A DNA stretch of 64,000 nt from Effrenium voratum (lineage: Eukaryota; Sar; Dinophyceae; Suessiales; Symbiodiniaceae), in NCBI GenBank assembly GCA_963377175.1, contig CAUJNA010001507.1:1-64000 (forward strand), read 5' to 3'. The notes under the pieces were generated by a model. It ran no database searches. It was given only the letters and a program-made list of their open reading frames with translations, and was not told the DNA's origin. Positions 1-10,055 of this stretch are shown one piece after another; the stretch's first letter is position 1; each line of letters begins with the position of its first letter. A program made the translations under genes and the position numbers.

Positions 1-120
1 AGTTTAAAGTTCATGAACTCAGGAAGTGAGGGGGGGTGTTCCCCTCCAAAAGTGATAAAACCCCACTAAAAGGGGACACCCCCCCATGAATCAACTAGGG
101 GTTTATTAATCCGGGGTGAA
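1..120. repeat. Family A end plus GC-rich hairpin (family K-like)
   Basis: The first 30 bases end in AACTCAGGAAGTGAG, the right end of family A seen again near 2.05, 24.8, 41.76, 62.6 and 63.35 kb. They are followed by an inverted repeat: GGGGGGGTGTTCCCCT at about 30-45 faces AGGGGACACCCCCCC at about 70-84, with one bulged base. The GGGGTTTATTAATCCGGGG segment at 101-118 resembles copies at 5.05 and 17.9 kb. Confidence 0.55.
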
Positions 121-604
121 CATTACCTCGGCAAAGTTCATGTGCATCATGGGAAAACAAAATGCGAGTTCTACAGCTCATTCCACACATATGCATCTCC
201 ATGCATGCCTGTAAATGTACGTGTCATATGCATACCCGCAAATGTGTATATACATACATATATATATATATATACATATTGCTTTTTCTTTTCATCTCCG
301 TGAATGTCACCCCTTTACGCTGCAACCCAAAAAACACTCCGTAGTCAAGTTCTCAACTTGGGACTGAAATGACCCATGTCGCATCTGCCTGGGGCTTATG
401 GATCTGGCGCGCCATGAAACCAGCCCACACTTCGCCCGCAAAAACCATCCGGACCCCGCTGCCCAGGGGTCTGCAGGTCAACATCTTGCCGCCGAAGCCC
501 ATCACCAGAGCTCCCTAGAAGGTGGACCCCTGATTCATCAACCCAGTTGACAAGGCGCATCCCCCTGCAAGAAACCAATCCCCACTAAAAAGGCGAATCA
601 GGGG
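121..604. other. No gene seen; short TA microsatellite
   Basis: A (TA)n-like tract lies at about 244-281. The remainder has only short overlapping reading frames on both strands with no codon signal. No recognisable element was found. Confidence 0.4.
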
Positions 605-650
605 TTGATACTATTTGGCTGTGGCTCAAAAAAGTGGTACCCTTTTTTGG
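605..650 (+). repeat. Family B fragment
   Basis: TTTGGCTGTGGCTCAAAA matches the left end of family B, whose full copies are at 39.3, 45.3 and 52.7 kb. No matching right end was found nearby, so this is a solo end or a truncated copy. Confidence 0.4.
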
Positions 651-934
651 GCCCCTTGGAAACAATCCAAAGCACCCCAGAGGCACGCCACCATCAGCGA
701 GTTGTCCAACTCCTGAGGATTTCGACACGGAACAAGACACACGAGCCATGTCCAAAGCTCCTGAAAAGGACCTGTGGTCCTGGCTCCTAGGAATCAGGAT
801 AATAATTAAGAATCCTTACTGCCATTTGCTTAAGCCCCCGGGAAAAAAGAAGTCCAGTAGTGATAGATTCCTTTTCAAACCAACAAGGGAAAATTCAAAA
901 AAAAAACTTAAGCAAATGGAATCCTTACTACCAG

Positions 935-1005
935 GTGGATAACCATCCCTGTCAACCGCGCGAGTAAAGGGCCTTTTGACCATGGCATGCGCTTTGGACC
1001 AAAGT
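935..1005. repeat. 70-bp dispersed repeat, copy 1
   Basis: The stretch around ACCATCCCTGTCAACC and TTTTGACCATGGCA recurs at about 2,505-2,575 (ACCATCCCTGTTGACC, TTTGACCATGGCA). Two diverged direct copies lie 1.57 kb apart. The stretch between here and 1,700 holds nothing else I can name. Confidence 0.45.
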
Positions 1006-1706
1006 GACGGTTGTTCTGATTGTCCTTTAGACCAACCTCCAAAAGGAGCCCTCAACACACAGGGGGAACTCCCAAAATGGATAGGTTCCGTTGGGCCACC
1101 CCTTCAGTTCTTCACAAACCAAACAGGAAATTGGGTGCCCAAAACCCATGGACGGTTGGCTCTACACATATGGGTATATAAAAAAATGTACCATATTGTA
1201 TAGCCCGAGCATAACCTCCCAAGAAGCCACGTCGTAGAACCCTTTTTGAACCGGAATCCGATCGTAAGTGCGCAGACCTATTCAGCAAGGTTTGTAATAG
1301 TCCCTTTAAACAAAGGGTGGGGTCTGCAGCATTTCCGGCTAGTGGGTTGCAGTGTCTTGAAATAGTGGAAAAACACTTGCTGGCATGTTGGATACTTGTA
1401 GTTTGGCGTATCAAACGCTCATCATAAGCCAAACAAATCTACGAGCCAGGCTTAAAATATGCTAGCCATGTGTGGCTAGAAATGCAGCCGGGCTAAGCCA
1501 AACGACAGATTCTTGTCCATTCACTGCTGACCGATCTATTTGCCTCATAGCCATGAATGTGCTGGCCCTTCCCAACTCGAAGCACTCGAACTGAGACCTC
1601 GCGGGCCTTCAAAGGAGTGCCAGGTTGGAGAGAGGCTGCATGAAGAAAATCCCCCTCGCTCACTTTCGAGGAGATTCCGTTGGCTGACGAGTGACAATGT
1701 CCTTAC

Positions 1707-1748
1707 AGAACTCCTGGCGGTGGTGGCTGTCTCCTTGTTTGAGGGTGC
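1707..1748 (-). CDS. Candidate exon, 14 codons
   Basis: On the minus strand an AAAACAG acceptor precedes 42 open bases, followed by a strong GTAAGG donor. The exon begins with G and is phase 0 at both ends. Codon third positions are moderately GC-rich. The longer frame around it (1,545-1,853) is open on both strands, which weakens the coding argument. It is in phase with the candidate at 3,393-3,452. The product is unknown. Confidence 0.25.
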
Positions 1749-1974
1749 CTGTTTTTTGGGGTGGGTTTGCAAGGAAAACCACAAGCAAAACCACCATTCT
1801 TGGGGGCATCCTCTAAAAACAACATCCCAGACAGCTCCAGACTCCTGACCCATTGATTAAACGGCAAAATTGGCTGCTTTCACTCCGTTGCTCCCTGTCT
1901 GTGGCCTTTGTGGGCTGCAATAGATATTTGCCGCTAGTGTGGCCGGAAAAATATATATAAAAAACATGACTTAT

Positions 1975-2062
1975 ATATTTCCCAGTAATGTGGTCCAAAA
2001 GAAAAGACATAATGTGGTCAAAGAAAAAATAAGCCCAGGAACTCAGGAAGTGACGCCCTGAG
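1975..2062. repeat. Family A copy
   Basis: AATGTGGTCCAAAAG followed by AGGAACTCAGGAAGTGA matches the family A layout: an AAAATGGTC block, a spacer, then GGAACTCAGGAAGTGAG. Confidence 0.45.
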
Positions 2063-2183
2063 AAGCATTGCCCCAGGAACTCCTCGCCGAAGGACACGAA
2101 CGCGGACATGGCCATGGCAGCCACGCGATCCATCTGGCGAGGCAAAAACCGCGCGCATTGGCCCGCAGTCATGACACAAACTC

Positions 2184-2302
2184 GGTTGCTTTCTGCTCCC
2201 CTGCTAAAAGTGAATAACTTTTGTGGCTTAATACGGAAAACCCATCAGTTGGCAAAAAGTTAAAGTCCTAACATCCAAGCAAAATGCACCAAAGCAAAGG
2301 AT
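2184..2302 (+). repeat. Family C element, about 115 bp
   Basis: It begins GGTTGCTTTCTGCTCCCC and ends near CCAAGCAAAATGCACC. Internally AAAAGTGAATAACTTTT is a short palindrome, followed by GGAAAACCCATCAGTTGG. Close copies lie at 21.5, 30.3, 31.9 and 35.4 kb. No coding capacity. Confidence 0.65.
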
Positions 2303-2317
2303 GAGGGGAAGCGGTGA

Positions 2318-2371
2318 AGGGTTTAGGGCTTAGGGTTTAGGGTTTAGGGTTCAGGGTTTCGGGTTTAGGGT
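2318..2371 (+). repeat. Interstitial TTTAGGG telomere-like array
   Basis: Seven to eight consecutive heptamers of TTTAGGG occur, with single-base variants (CTTAGGG, TTCAGGG, TTTCGGG). They begin 16 bases after a family C element and are flanked by similar GAAGCGRTGAAG words. TTTAGGG is the telomere repeat of plants, many green algae and dinoflagellates. The degeneracy and internal position suggest an old interstitial array rather than a chromosome end. Confidence 0.7.
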
Positions 2372-2504
2372 GAGAGGAAGCGATGAAGTTCTCAATCAAC
2401 AATATTATCAACGCGAGAAATAATGTCATTGCAGATAGAAAGAGGAGAAGCAATGAAGTCATCCGGAAGCGTCCGGAATGCGTGAACCCTTCATATGAAT
2501 TCAC

Positions 2505-2575
2505 CAGGTGCATGACCATCCCTGTTGACCCCAAGTGAGGGAATCGGTCTTTGACCATGGCACATATTGTGGGTG
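2505..2575. repeat. 70-bp dispersed repeat, copy 2
   Basis: Diverged direct copy of the segment at 935-1,005. The minus strand at 2,491-2,784 is open for 97 codons but has no GC bias at third positions, so I do not call it a gene. The stretch to 3,275 is otherwise featureless. Confidence 0.45.
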
Positions 2576-3275
2576 CGTATCCCATGAAACCTCTCAGGCG
2601 CGCAGCGAAACTGACGCTCTAAACAAACAACTTCAGAACGTGAACTTGCCAAATGATGTTCTAAGCTGTCTCCGTCAACATAGTGGTCTGGCAAGAACTG
2701 ACCCATCGCTTTTTGGTTTCCTAGCCTACAAGAAGCCTGAGCATGTGAGCGCCCAAAACTCATCGACTTTGGGTCGTTGCTCAAGTCTTCTGGAAACGAT
2801 CAAACTACGCGATTCCCCAAGAGAACGTGGGACAATTGGGTTGTCCCCAAACTAACCACCGATTCCCAGCCATTCTGTCAGCGGCTCACGTTGGAAATCT
2901 CAATGCCGCAAGTCGGATCAACAAGGCCTTTTCAAAAAGCTAAACGTCAAAGCGCCTAAAGGTGCAACCAAACGGCATTCGCGCTATGGCGTTCCCAGAC
3001 AAGCTTTGACCTCCGTATCAGCTTCGACACCCCTAACGTTTTCAGATTGATTCGGAAGACCGACTGAAGGATCGGATATTCTAAAATGAGAGAACAAGAG
3101 GTTACGCCTCAGCGTTTGCGCCCAGCCGAAAGAAATTGATGATTGATCTGGAGGACCAAACTTGTCTGAGGAATTTCTATCAACCCTGCTCAGTATGGTC
3201 TCCGGATTTATCCGAAGCTGACACTAATTTAACATAAATTCGAAAGAGAGCCCAGTCATCTTGCTGGTTCTCAGC

Positions 3276-3600
3276 AGGGAATGAGGGAATGACCCCCACA
3301 GTCGCCTTTCAGGGAATCCCTGGAATCATTCCCCACTGAGGACCAGCAAGTCATTTGGTCCCGCGGAAAGATCGGTCACCGCGCTGGCTTACTCCGGCCT
3401 GGTCGTCCATCTTCCTGGTCAGGACTGGCATCACCTGCTGGTGCGAGGTCTCCTGGCGATTCGCCGAAGTAAAGACTCGTTGGTTCTCACCAGGGAATGA
3501 CTCATATAAACCATCCAACTGGTGGTTTCTTTGAGGGGACCCCTAAGTTCAGTCCCAACACCCGGACTCCGTCGTTCCCTACCTATCGCACCGGCAAGAA
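3276..3600. repeat. Family M fragments (GGGAATGA ends)
   Basis: Three pieces share GGGAATGA or TCATTCCC words: 3,276-3,352, 3,481-3,530 and TTCCCTACCTATCGCACCGG at 3,575-3,594. Similar ends occur at 7,851-7,985, 32,930-32,998 and 44,770-44,840. Candidate exon 3,393-3,452 lies between the pieces. Confidence 0.4.
3393..3452 (-). CDS. Candidate exon, 20 codons
   Basis: Minus-strand acceptor TCGCCAG|G follows a TTTACTTCGG tract, and the donor is GTAAGC. The 60 bases are open in phase 0, and about three quarters of third positions are G or C. The peptide is hydrophilic and helix-prone (starts ETSHQQ, ends MDDQAG). No family was recognised. It may be a downstream exon of gene B or a separate gene. 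Confidence 0.4.
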
Positions 3601-3610
3601 GACCCATGGG

Positions 3611-3742
3611 TCTAGGGGTTGATTCCCATTCTTTTCAACCCTCGTTCTTTTCAAAAACCGGATCTGCTTCCCTGGATTTTTGGATGGTTTCCTGAAAAGA
3701 TTCGGATCCCTGGAAAGAATGGAATTGGAAGTGTCCCCTAGA
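3611..3742. mobile_element. Family G element, copy 1
   Basis: Ends TCTAGGGGTTGATTCCC and TCCCCTAGA are inverted. Internal CTTTTCAACC, TTTCAAAAACCGG and GGATCCCTGGAAAGAATGG are shared with copies at 6.4, 24.3, 41.5, 44.5 and 61.1 kb. No target duplication is evident here. Non-coding. Confidence 0.6.
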
Positions 3743-3958
3743 GTTTTTGCTTGACAGCAGGTCCTCGATCAGAGAAATGGAGTGAGAAATAGGAAACCCC
3801 CAGTTGGAATCTTTGGAGAAGGGCGGTCGTTCTTTCGCGAAGCCTGGGCCGCTGGAAGTCCGCAAAAGTTGACCAGGTTCCATACCCAGGTCCGTTGATC
3901 AGGGAAACCCCAAGAAAGATGATATGTCCCACATGGAAAAGTTACCCATGCTCCTTTT

Positions 3959-4075
3959 CTAGGTTTTTTAGTAGAGAGGTTAGAATAAGGGTACCCTTTT
4001 CTCCTGTAGTCTATTTTAGTAAGGGAACCCTCCCCAAAAAAAGTTGGTACAAGGGCACCTAACTGGGGGACCTAG
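3959..4075 (+). mobile_element. Family E inverted-repeat element, copy 1
   Basis: The 117-bp element has ends CTAGGTTT and GGGGACCTAG and is flanked by TTTT on both sides (3,955-3,958 and 4,076-4,079), consistent with a 4-bp target duplication. The shared interior includes TAGAGAGGTTAGAATAAGGG and TGTAGTCTATTTTAGTA. Confidence 0.75.
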
Positions 4076-4079
4076 TTTT

Positions 4080-4590
4080 GAAAAGGGCAGAAAGATTGAT
4101 CAACCCCCCCTATGAACAAACCGGAAGTTCCAGGTTCCACTAGCCACTTCTGGAGCTCCGACGCTCCAAAGAGCGGAACATCCGACTCCGCGCTCCTGGA
4201 AGTGTGGGGACTGGTCGTTGGCCAGCTGGCCTCAGCTGAGCTCTCGCGAATGCTTTCCCTTTTGCCGGGTCCTGGATCCCCTGTCCTCCGTTCCACCCCC
4301 CCCCCGAAATTGGACGGTTGCCGCATGCGACCTCTGAAAGGAGACTTTAAAGGTCCATGCCCTACAAACCGTTGGCTTCCTTTTGGCTTCCCTTTGAATG
4401 TGCGGAGCCTCACAACCGACCTTTCGCCCTATTTGCTTGGACCTTTCAGGGTTGGAACCCAAAAAGCGGCCTTCCTCTGGGTTCTCTTTCAAGAATCCAG
4501 AACCAATAGTACAACCCAAAAAATCGCGCTCCTTCTTCTCCTTTCCTCTAAAAATTCCTGCCAAAACACAAAAAACACAGAGGTGCTTAC
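4080..4590. other. No feature recognised
   Basis: Long overlapping open frames on both strands (plus 4,112-4,810; minus 4,072-4,413) reflect a lack of stops, not codon bias. A TTTTGGCTTCCCTTTGAA word (family S) is near 4,380. Confidence 0.3.
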
Positions 4591-4724
4591 CACTTCATCC
4601 ACCTCCCAACTCCAAAGAGAGCGAGCGCCCACCCCGAATTTCCCCCGGGAGAAACGACGACTCCGGGACGGACCCCTCCCGACTCGGGCGCCGGCCGAGC
4701 CCGTGCAGCGCGGTGAAGCGCACC
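4591..4724 (-). CDS. Candidate exon(s), GC-rich island
   Basis: On the minus strand a tract CTCTCGACTTTCCCCTTT precedes GCCGCAG|G, and a GTAAGC donor lies at 4,585-4,590. One frame is open across all 134 bases. A second frame has higher GC at third positions but meets TGA just before the donor, so the true exon may be shorter, or two exons may lie here. Arginine- and proline-rich; no family recognised. The plus strand is also open. Confidence 0.3.
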
Positions 4725-5029
4725 CTGCGGCATTTGCCCGAAAGGGGAAAGTCGAGAGAACAGGGCCAGGTGTGACCCATGGGCCAAAAAACCCTCTTTT
4801 TTGTGCATGAACATGGGAAAACCCCTCTGTTCTTCTGTGTGAATGGTTTGGGGAGAATCAACCACTTACTGGATTTGAAAAACAAAAGGCAGGTATGCCC
4901 ATCCTGAGGTCCACTCAAGACTAAAACTGTGCTGACTCTCCGAGTGCCTTTGTTCCCTGGAAATGTAGGGTGGAAAGGAAACCAGGAGTCGAATGTTGAC
5001 CCGAGACTTGTTTCAACACTGTCCCTGGT

Positions 5030-5115
5030 TTTGGTAGGGATTCATCACTTTTGAAGGGGAACACCCCCATATTTATGAACTGCGGGTTTATTCATGCGGG
5101 GTCAACACTAGGTTT
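5030..5115. repeat. Family K hairpin-rich repeat
   Basis: GGGATTCATCACTTTTGAAG, GGGGAACACCCCCAT and GGTTTATTCATGCGGGG recur in diverged form at 17,885-17,965 and at the window start. Probably a short non-autonomous element; ends not defined. Confidence 0.4.
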
Positions 5116-5448
5116 GACTGGGGCCCCACATCTGATTAGGGGAAACCTTTTGGAGAAGCTGGCAGTGTGCTAATCGCCGCTCTCATCAATCTTGCCACAG
5201 CGGGCTTCAAAAGACGCAGGCGAATCTATGAGAAACATGGCAAGGTGCACGGAATCTGGCACGAACAAAAATCTTTACCGCCGGCCTTGTGCGTGTTTGT
5301 GTATGCTTTCGTTGCTCTTCCAGACTTTGCCCCCTTTTTGCGGATTCCCACCACTGTGCGTATCCGTAGGCTTCTTTGGGGAAACCAAAGGAAGCCAAAG
5401 CCCATGGAGGTTGCCCTCAAAGACACACCCAAATGAGACGCACTAAAA

Positions 5449-5575
5449 ACCGGGTAGATGAAGGATAGTAAGGGACAATCCCAGCCATAAATAGTTGCGG
5501 CCGCCTTTGCATATCCTTACATGGTTCTGGGTCAACCATTTTAAGACCGGGTTTTGATTGTGACTCAAATGGTTG
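5449..5575 (+). repeat. Family H element
   Basis: ACCGGGTAGATGAAGGATAG at the left and ACCGGGTTTTGATTGTGAC at the right bracket AGTTGCGGCCGCCTTTGC and CATGGTTCTGGG. Copies are at 9.83-9.96, 20.81-20.92 and 51.17-51.29 kb, with pieces at 19.43 and 44.23 kb. The right end reads TTTGATTGTGGCTCAAAT in the best copy, sharing GTGGCTCAAA with family B ends. Confidence 0.5.
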
Positions 5576-5977
5576 GAGCCACGAACCTTCTTTCCAAGCA
5601 ACTTTGGAAGTGGCCAAGGTGCTTCCCCGAAAGGTAGTCCTCCAATGGTCAGTTTCCATGTTTGGTGGGGACAGATCTTTCTGTAGTCTGTGATAATTGT
5701 GGGTTCTTGGTTTCACCAACGTCCCTTTGGATAAAGTGGGAAATGGGGTGTCTGTGCCAGTTCATACTGGAACAGTGGGATTCCCATGGTCATGCACAGA
5801 AGCTGGACACCTGAGACCCAAATTTCCCAGGGGTCTCAGCTTGAAACCATACAGGGGGACATTGTGAGGCATACGGCGTACAAGGCCTTCTGGCCAAGCC
5901 CTACCATAAATTCAGCGCCCTATCGCTTACGGCCGTGAGGTTTCACCTCGGCTGATAAGGTCGGGTCAGGAACTTGG

Positions 5978-6095
5978 CTAGGTCCTCCAGTAGAGAGGTT
6001 AGCATAAGGGTACCCTTTTTTTCTGTAGTCTATTTTGGTAGGGGAACCCCCCCCAAAAGAAAGTTGGTACAAGGGCACCTGGCTGGGGGACCTAG
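5978..6095 (+). mobile_element. Family E element, copy 2
   Basis: It runs from CTAGGTCCTCCAG to CTGGGGGACCTAG and is flanked on both sides by TTGG (5,974-5,977 and 6,096-6,099), an exact 4-bp duplication. Length 118 bp; non-coding. Confidence 0.8.
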
Positions 6096-6136
6096 TTGGG
6101 GTTGCTTCAGAGTCCGGGCAACGTTGAGCCCTGATC

Positions 6137-6205
6137 AGCTTCCCTTGAAGTGGTGGTTTCGATTGGTGGTTTCGTGCTTAGGCAGGTTCACATTTACCCT
6201 CTGCC
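6137..6205 (+). repeat. SINE-like family J fragment
   Basis: GGTGGTTTCGATTGGTGGTT and TTTACCCTCTGCCAGAAC match the head of family J, whose fuller copies are at 34.66, 35.13 and 51.40 kb. The B-box-like GGTTCAAATCC is missing here. Confidence 0.4.
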
Positions 6206-6412
6206 AGAACGCGGGGAACATGTTGGCGAAACCTCCCATTTTTCACCCCAAAATGTTGAACACATCTTCGCTTGTTTGAAAACACTGCGACAGGCAACCA
6301 TCGACAAACTTGGGCTCTGGTTCCCCCCTACGAAAGTGGCTTTATTGGGACTGCAGTAAAACCTACATAAAACGTTATGACCATGTAAGCAGAACCAAAC
6401 ATCAACTCTAAG

Positions 6413-6512
6413 CGAAGATTCCCCATTCTTTTCAACCATCGTTCTGTCCAAAAACCGGCCGTTTCCCTGGGTTTCCAAAGGTTTTCTAGAAGGATCCCTG
6501 GAAAGAATGGGG
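6413..6512. mobile_element. Family G element, truncated copy 2
   Basis: GATTCCCCATTCTTTTCAAC through GGATCCCTGGAAAGAATGG is conserved, but the TTCTAGGGG ends are eroded on both sides. Confidence 0.5.
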
Positions 6513-6907
6513 AAGGTAGCATTGGATCAATGGGTGAAACGGGCGCTCACGTGAGTTTCGGTTAGTTTGAGGCCGTCAAAAGTCTGTTCCGGGATCGCCA
6601 GGGGCTCCTCGGGGTCTCAGTCCGGTCAAGCTACTTAAAATGGGAACGTCACCACCCTTGGTCTGGTAGCAAAACAACCCCCTACCAGAAATGAACAGAA
6701 CCCAAAAGAAAAAACACACATCAAAAACAAAAACTTTCAGCCAAGAACAGTGAAGCGAACCCAACAAATTGATTGGTACCTTTTGACACCTCACTAAGTC
6801 AAAACAGAGCTCGATCCAGATGCGGAAATCTCGCTCGCGCCTGGGGTGTGGGTGATCCACATGCGCCAGCAAAAGCTTCGCCATCTCGTCCACGTGCTCT
6901 TTCTCCT

Positions 6908-7018
6908 GGCTCAAAAAACCGGAATTCCCAAATGGCGCAAGCCCTGGTAAGTGGAAACATGGGTACCAAAACCTGCGGTTTGCCCCTCCGATCGTTTAAT
7001 ATTGAGCCACACCCCTGG
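6908..7018 (+). mobile_element. Family B element
   Basis: GGCTCAAAAAACCGGAATTC at the left, central TGGAAACATGGGTACC and AAAACCTGCGGTTTGCCC, then TATTGAGCCACACCC at the right. The first few bases of the left end are lost. Nearly the same interior occurs at 45.3 kb. No reading frame of note. Confidence 0.6.
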
Positions 7019-7247
7019 CTTCCAGAAAGCGAGTCGCGAGCGAGGCGCGAGCATTTCAACACCGGCCTTCGGCTTTCCCCACGGGAACTCACTCAGTGCC
7101 TTGCCCGTTTCGGGCATGGAAGCAAAAGGTGATCACCAGTGCAACCTTGACCAAACATAGACCAAAAGAGGACAGAACGGCAAAAAAGATGAAAAGGTCG
7201 ATTGGCTTTGGACAAGTGAGCTCGTGGGAGATAGGCCAGGGGCAGCT

Positions 7248-7282
7248 TTTGTGTGATACCCATGGCTACTGGTATCACAGAA
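7248..7282. repeat. Short inverted repeat
   Basis: GTGTGATACCCATGG faces TACTGGTATCACAGA, giving a stem of about 9 bp. The surrounding 7,020-7,630 holds no other feature that I can support. Confidence 0.35.
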
Positions 7283-7635
7283 AGGTCCTGATGCTTTCCC
7301 CTTTGGGCTTGAAAACCTGCTGGTTGCCGGTTGAGCTCGTCAGCTTCCTCTTGTTTTTGGTTTCTCTTTTTTTCACAGGGGACAGCAACAAGCCGAACGG
7401 ATGGTTACTTAGGGATAGACCCTCCAAACTTGGGTGCTGTAGATTCTCCCGCAAAAAAATAATAACTTTTTGCTGGTTGAAAGGACACAATAAAATCCCC
7501 CACAGCGTGTTTCTGCGGGTCATGACCCTGGCGTTGCCAGGGCTCCTGGAGATCTAAATTTCCGAAGAGGCCGTCAAGCAAAACGGGCGCGCTTTGGGTC
7601 ACGGTCAAAACCGAGAAAATGGTCATGGTCACACT

Positions 7636-7765
7636 GGACGAAATCCATTTCGCACCACTTAAGAAAGCCTGGAATGATGACTCCCCTGTAAATGCCAACA
7701 AACAATGGTTTCCATGGTTTCAACAACGGTGCAGGATTTCGTCCATCCACAGTGGCTCCCTTAGC
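7636..7765. mobile_element. Family I inverted-repeat element
   Basis: CACTGGACGAAATCC at the left is the inverse of GGATTTCGTCCATCCACAG at the right. The centre is the palindromic GGTTTCCATGGTTTC. Related copies are at 9.53, 26.44, 35.77, 53.83 and 60.07 kb, with a fragment at 23.04 kb. Confidence 0.55.
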
Positions 7766-7850
7766 ATTTACTGTGGGGTGGGAACCCGGATTAAACAACT
7801 TTCCTGACTAGTGACTGCGTGGAAAATGTCATCAGGGATAAAAATTGCCT

Positions 7851-7985
7851 TGGTGCGATAGGTAGGGAATGACCTTCTGTTGGGAAACGAACCAGAAGGG
7901 GATTCCCGAACAAAGGAAACCAAAGGCGATGGTTTTTCTCGGTGTCATTCCATTTCTGATTCCCTGCCTATCGAATCAGCAAGTT
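7851..7985. mobile_element. Family M inverted-repeat element
   Basis: Left end CTTGGTGCGATAGGTAGGG and right end CCCTGCCTATCGAATCAGC are inverted and similar. Internal GGAATGACC and GTCATTCC continue the symmetry. This is the best bracketed copy of the family. Confidence 0.5.
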
Positions 7986-8183
7986 ATGGGAGCGTGCGAA
8001 GGTGGGTGTTCTTGAGGCCTACGGTTGAGATCCAAAGTAGGCTCCTAACTCATAACATGTCACGGGTTTCAGCCACTTCTTGGAAGAGTCCCTGAAGGTT
8101 TGTCAAAAGGAAGCCCTTCCTGGCATCCTTTTCAAAAGCCGGCACCTTTTTTGCGGCACCAGGTCAAGCATTTTGTTCTCCAC

Positions 8184-8278
8184 CCCCCTGCTCGGGCGAC
8201 TCGGCGAGTCGAGGCCTCCACGTACTCCACTGTCTGCTTCACCGCCGCCAGCGCCGCGTGCTTCGCCTGCCAGGACTC
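8184..8278 (-). CDS. Candidate exon, 31 codons, Ala-rich helix
   Basis: On the minus strand acceptor TTCGCGCAG|G opens a frame whose third positions are almost all G or C for 25 codons, a much stronger signal than in either other frame. The peptide (starts ESWQAKHAALAAVK) is alanine-rich and probably helical. The donor is probably GGG|GTGGAG. A family E element begins 58 bases upstream in the transcription sense. No domain recognised. Confidence 0.45.
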
Positions 8279-8336
8279 CTGCGCGAAGCGTCGCCCGCGT
8301 CGACGGACCGCATCCGGTACGCCACCGGAAGGGAGG

Positions 8337-8466
8337 CTAGGTCCTCCAAATTTCAGAGGTTAGAACAAGTTGGTACCCGTATTTGTTTTTTCCCGGAAGG
8401 TCTACCCTAGTAGGGGAAGCCTCCCAACCAAAAACGGGTGAGAAAGGGCACTACTGGGGGACCTAG
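8337..8466 (+). mobile_element. Family E element, copy 3
   Basis: CTAGGTCCTCC to GGGGGACCTAG, flanked by GAGG on both sides (8,333-8,336 and 8,467-8,470). The interior is diverged relative to other copies. Confidence 0.75.
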
Positions 8467-8469
8467 GAG

Positions 8470-8930
8470 GGTTGCGCGGGAGGGTGTGGGGGAGGAAGGG
8501 GTGGAACAAAATCCAGGGAAGGGTGTCTGTGTGTGATTGTTTTTGGGGAAGGGGGGAAACCCGGGTGAAAAACACAGGGGGAGGCGGGGGTGGTGGAGAA
8601 AGGGGAAGGGAAAGAAGACGGTTTGGAGGGTCGGGGCGCAAAAGCGGAAGGCTTGGAGGGCTAAAGAAAGGAAGCCAAAGACTGCGGGCTCCAAAAGAAG
8701 CCGGAAAGATGCGGTGTAGCTTCTACAAAAAAGAACAAACCTTTGCTCCCAACTCAAAATGGCATGTTTAGATTCTGGTCCAAAATGAGCGGCGCAGTTG
8801 TCGAAATCAGAAGACATGAGCCAGGGTCAATATGCATCTCCCCCAAGTTCGGTGAGTATTTCCCTACCTTCCCATCATTCCCCACGGCATATGTGTTAGG
8901 AATTACCTGGCCGTGGGATCTCAGAGACAA
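8470..8930. other. G-rich then featureless stretch
   Basis: A G-rich, C-poor stretch (8,470-8,640) gives long low-complexity frames on both strands. No gene is supported. Confidence 0.35.
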
Positions 8931-9480
8931 GTAGAGGAAAGAAGTGACTCACGGCGTCTCGCCTATCATTATCTCTTCTCTCTCTGTTATCCATCTCCTA
9001 TTAATCTCTGAGGCAGGGGTAGAGAGAAGAGCCATTCCTTCTCTCCCTGCTATCTCTTCCCATCGATAGTCGAGGAGACCGGAATGAATGACGGGTGAGA
9101 TGGATAGGTGTGAAGTGATGGACAGGAAAGAGACTCAACACATGTCCATCCACACCGTTCCATCCCTTTCCTTTCCCATTTCTCTCTCCTTTGCTTCTCT
9201 GTGAGTCGCTGGAGAGAATGGAAATGGAAAGTGAAGCATGAAAGAGATGCCCGCCATATCTTATTATCTCCTTTCTATTTGTGGGTTTGATCGCGAGAAT
9301 AGAAATCCATTAAAATGCGACCAAAGAGAACCCACAAAGGAAAGGGTGTGAGATGGAGTTAATGTGTGTTGAGGATGGGAGAAAGAGAGTGATATGAGAG
9401 ACCCATCCAACACACACTCCATCCATTCGTCACTTCATTCCTCATCCCTTTCCTCACTATCTATTCACTCACCCAATATT
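8931..9480. repeat. CT/GA-rich low-complexity block with inverted words
   Basis: Alternating pyrimidine- and purine-rich runs are built on CCATCC, TCTCTC, GGATGG and AGAGAG words. One clear inverted pair is TTTGTGGGTTT (about 9,279-9,289) with AACCCACAAAGG (about 9,329-9,340). Strand asymmetry is strong. No open frame of note. This may be a decayed satellite. Confidence 0.4.
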
Positions 9481-9527
9481 CTGTTTCTCGTGAATTGGTT
9501 AGTGAGTGAAGTCCTGAGTGTTTCCCG

Positions 9528-9660
9528 ATGGACGAAATCCTGTACCACCTTGAGAAACCCTGGCATAATGATTCCCTGAAAATACCAACAAGAAAATGTT
9601 TTATCCATACTTTCAAAGTGGTGCCGGATTTCTCCTATCCACAGTACGCAAGGAACCTTC
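9528..9660. mobile_element. Family I element
   Basis: GATGGACGAAATCCTGTACC at the left mirrors GGTGCCGGATTTCTCC...CCACAG at the right. The interior carries the family words GAAACCCTGGCATAATGATT and CAACAAGAAAATG. Confidence 0.5.
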
Positions 9661-9749
9661 ATCGCGACATCACAAACCATTGAAAGGAGCCGCGATGTCG
9701 AAAAACGGATACCCAGACTACTTGGGTATGTTTTAAAATTGGTGGACCC

Positions 9750-10055
9750 TGGAGATGGTTTGCCTTTGGCTTCCTTCTAAACCAAAGTGCAAGTACCCTC
9801 AAAACAGCATGTGAGCCACAATCAAAACCCGGGTAGATGAAGGTTAGTTAGGGACAATCCCCTTGCCATACATAGCTGCGGATATCCGCCTTCGGAAAAT
9901 TCTTCAAGCATGGTTCTGGGTAGATCCTTTTAATACCGGGTTTTGATTATGACGCAGGTGTCGGGTTTCCTTTTGGCTTCCCTTTGAACCCTGGAGATGG
10001 CTTCCCTTTGGCTTCCTTCTAAACCAAAATACAAGTACCCTCAAAACAGCACGTC
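9750..10055. repeat. 66-bp direct repeats flanking a family H element
   Basis: CCCTGGAGATGG through AAGTACCCTCAAAACAGCA occurs twice in the same orientation (about 9,750-9,815 and 9,990-10,055). Between them lies a family H element (9,826-9,955). The second repeat ends inside candidate exon 10,053-10,134 or at its donor. Confidence 0.6.
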
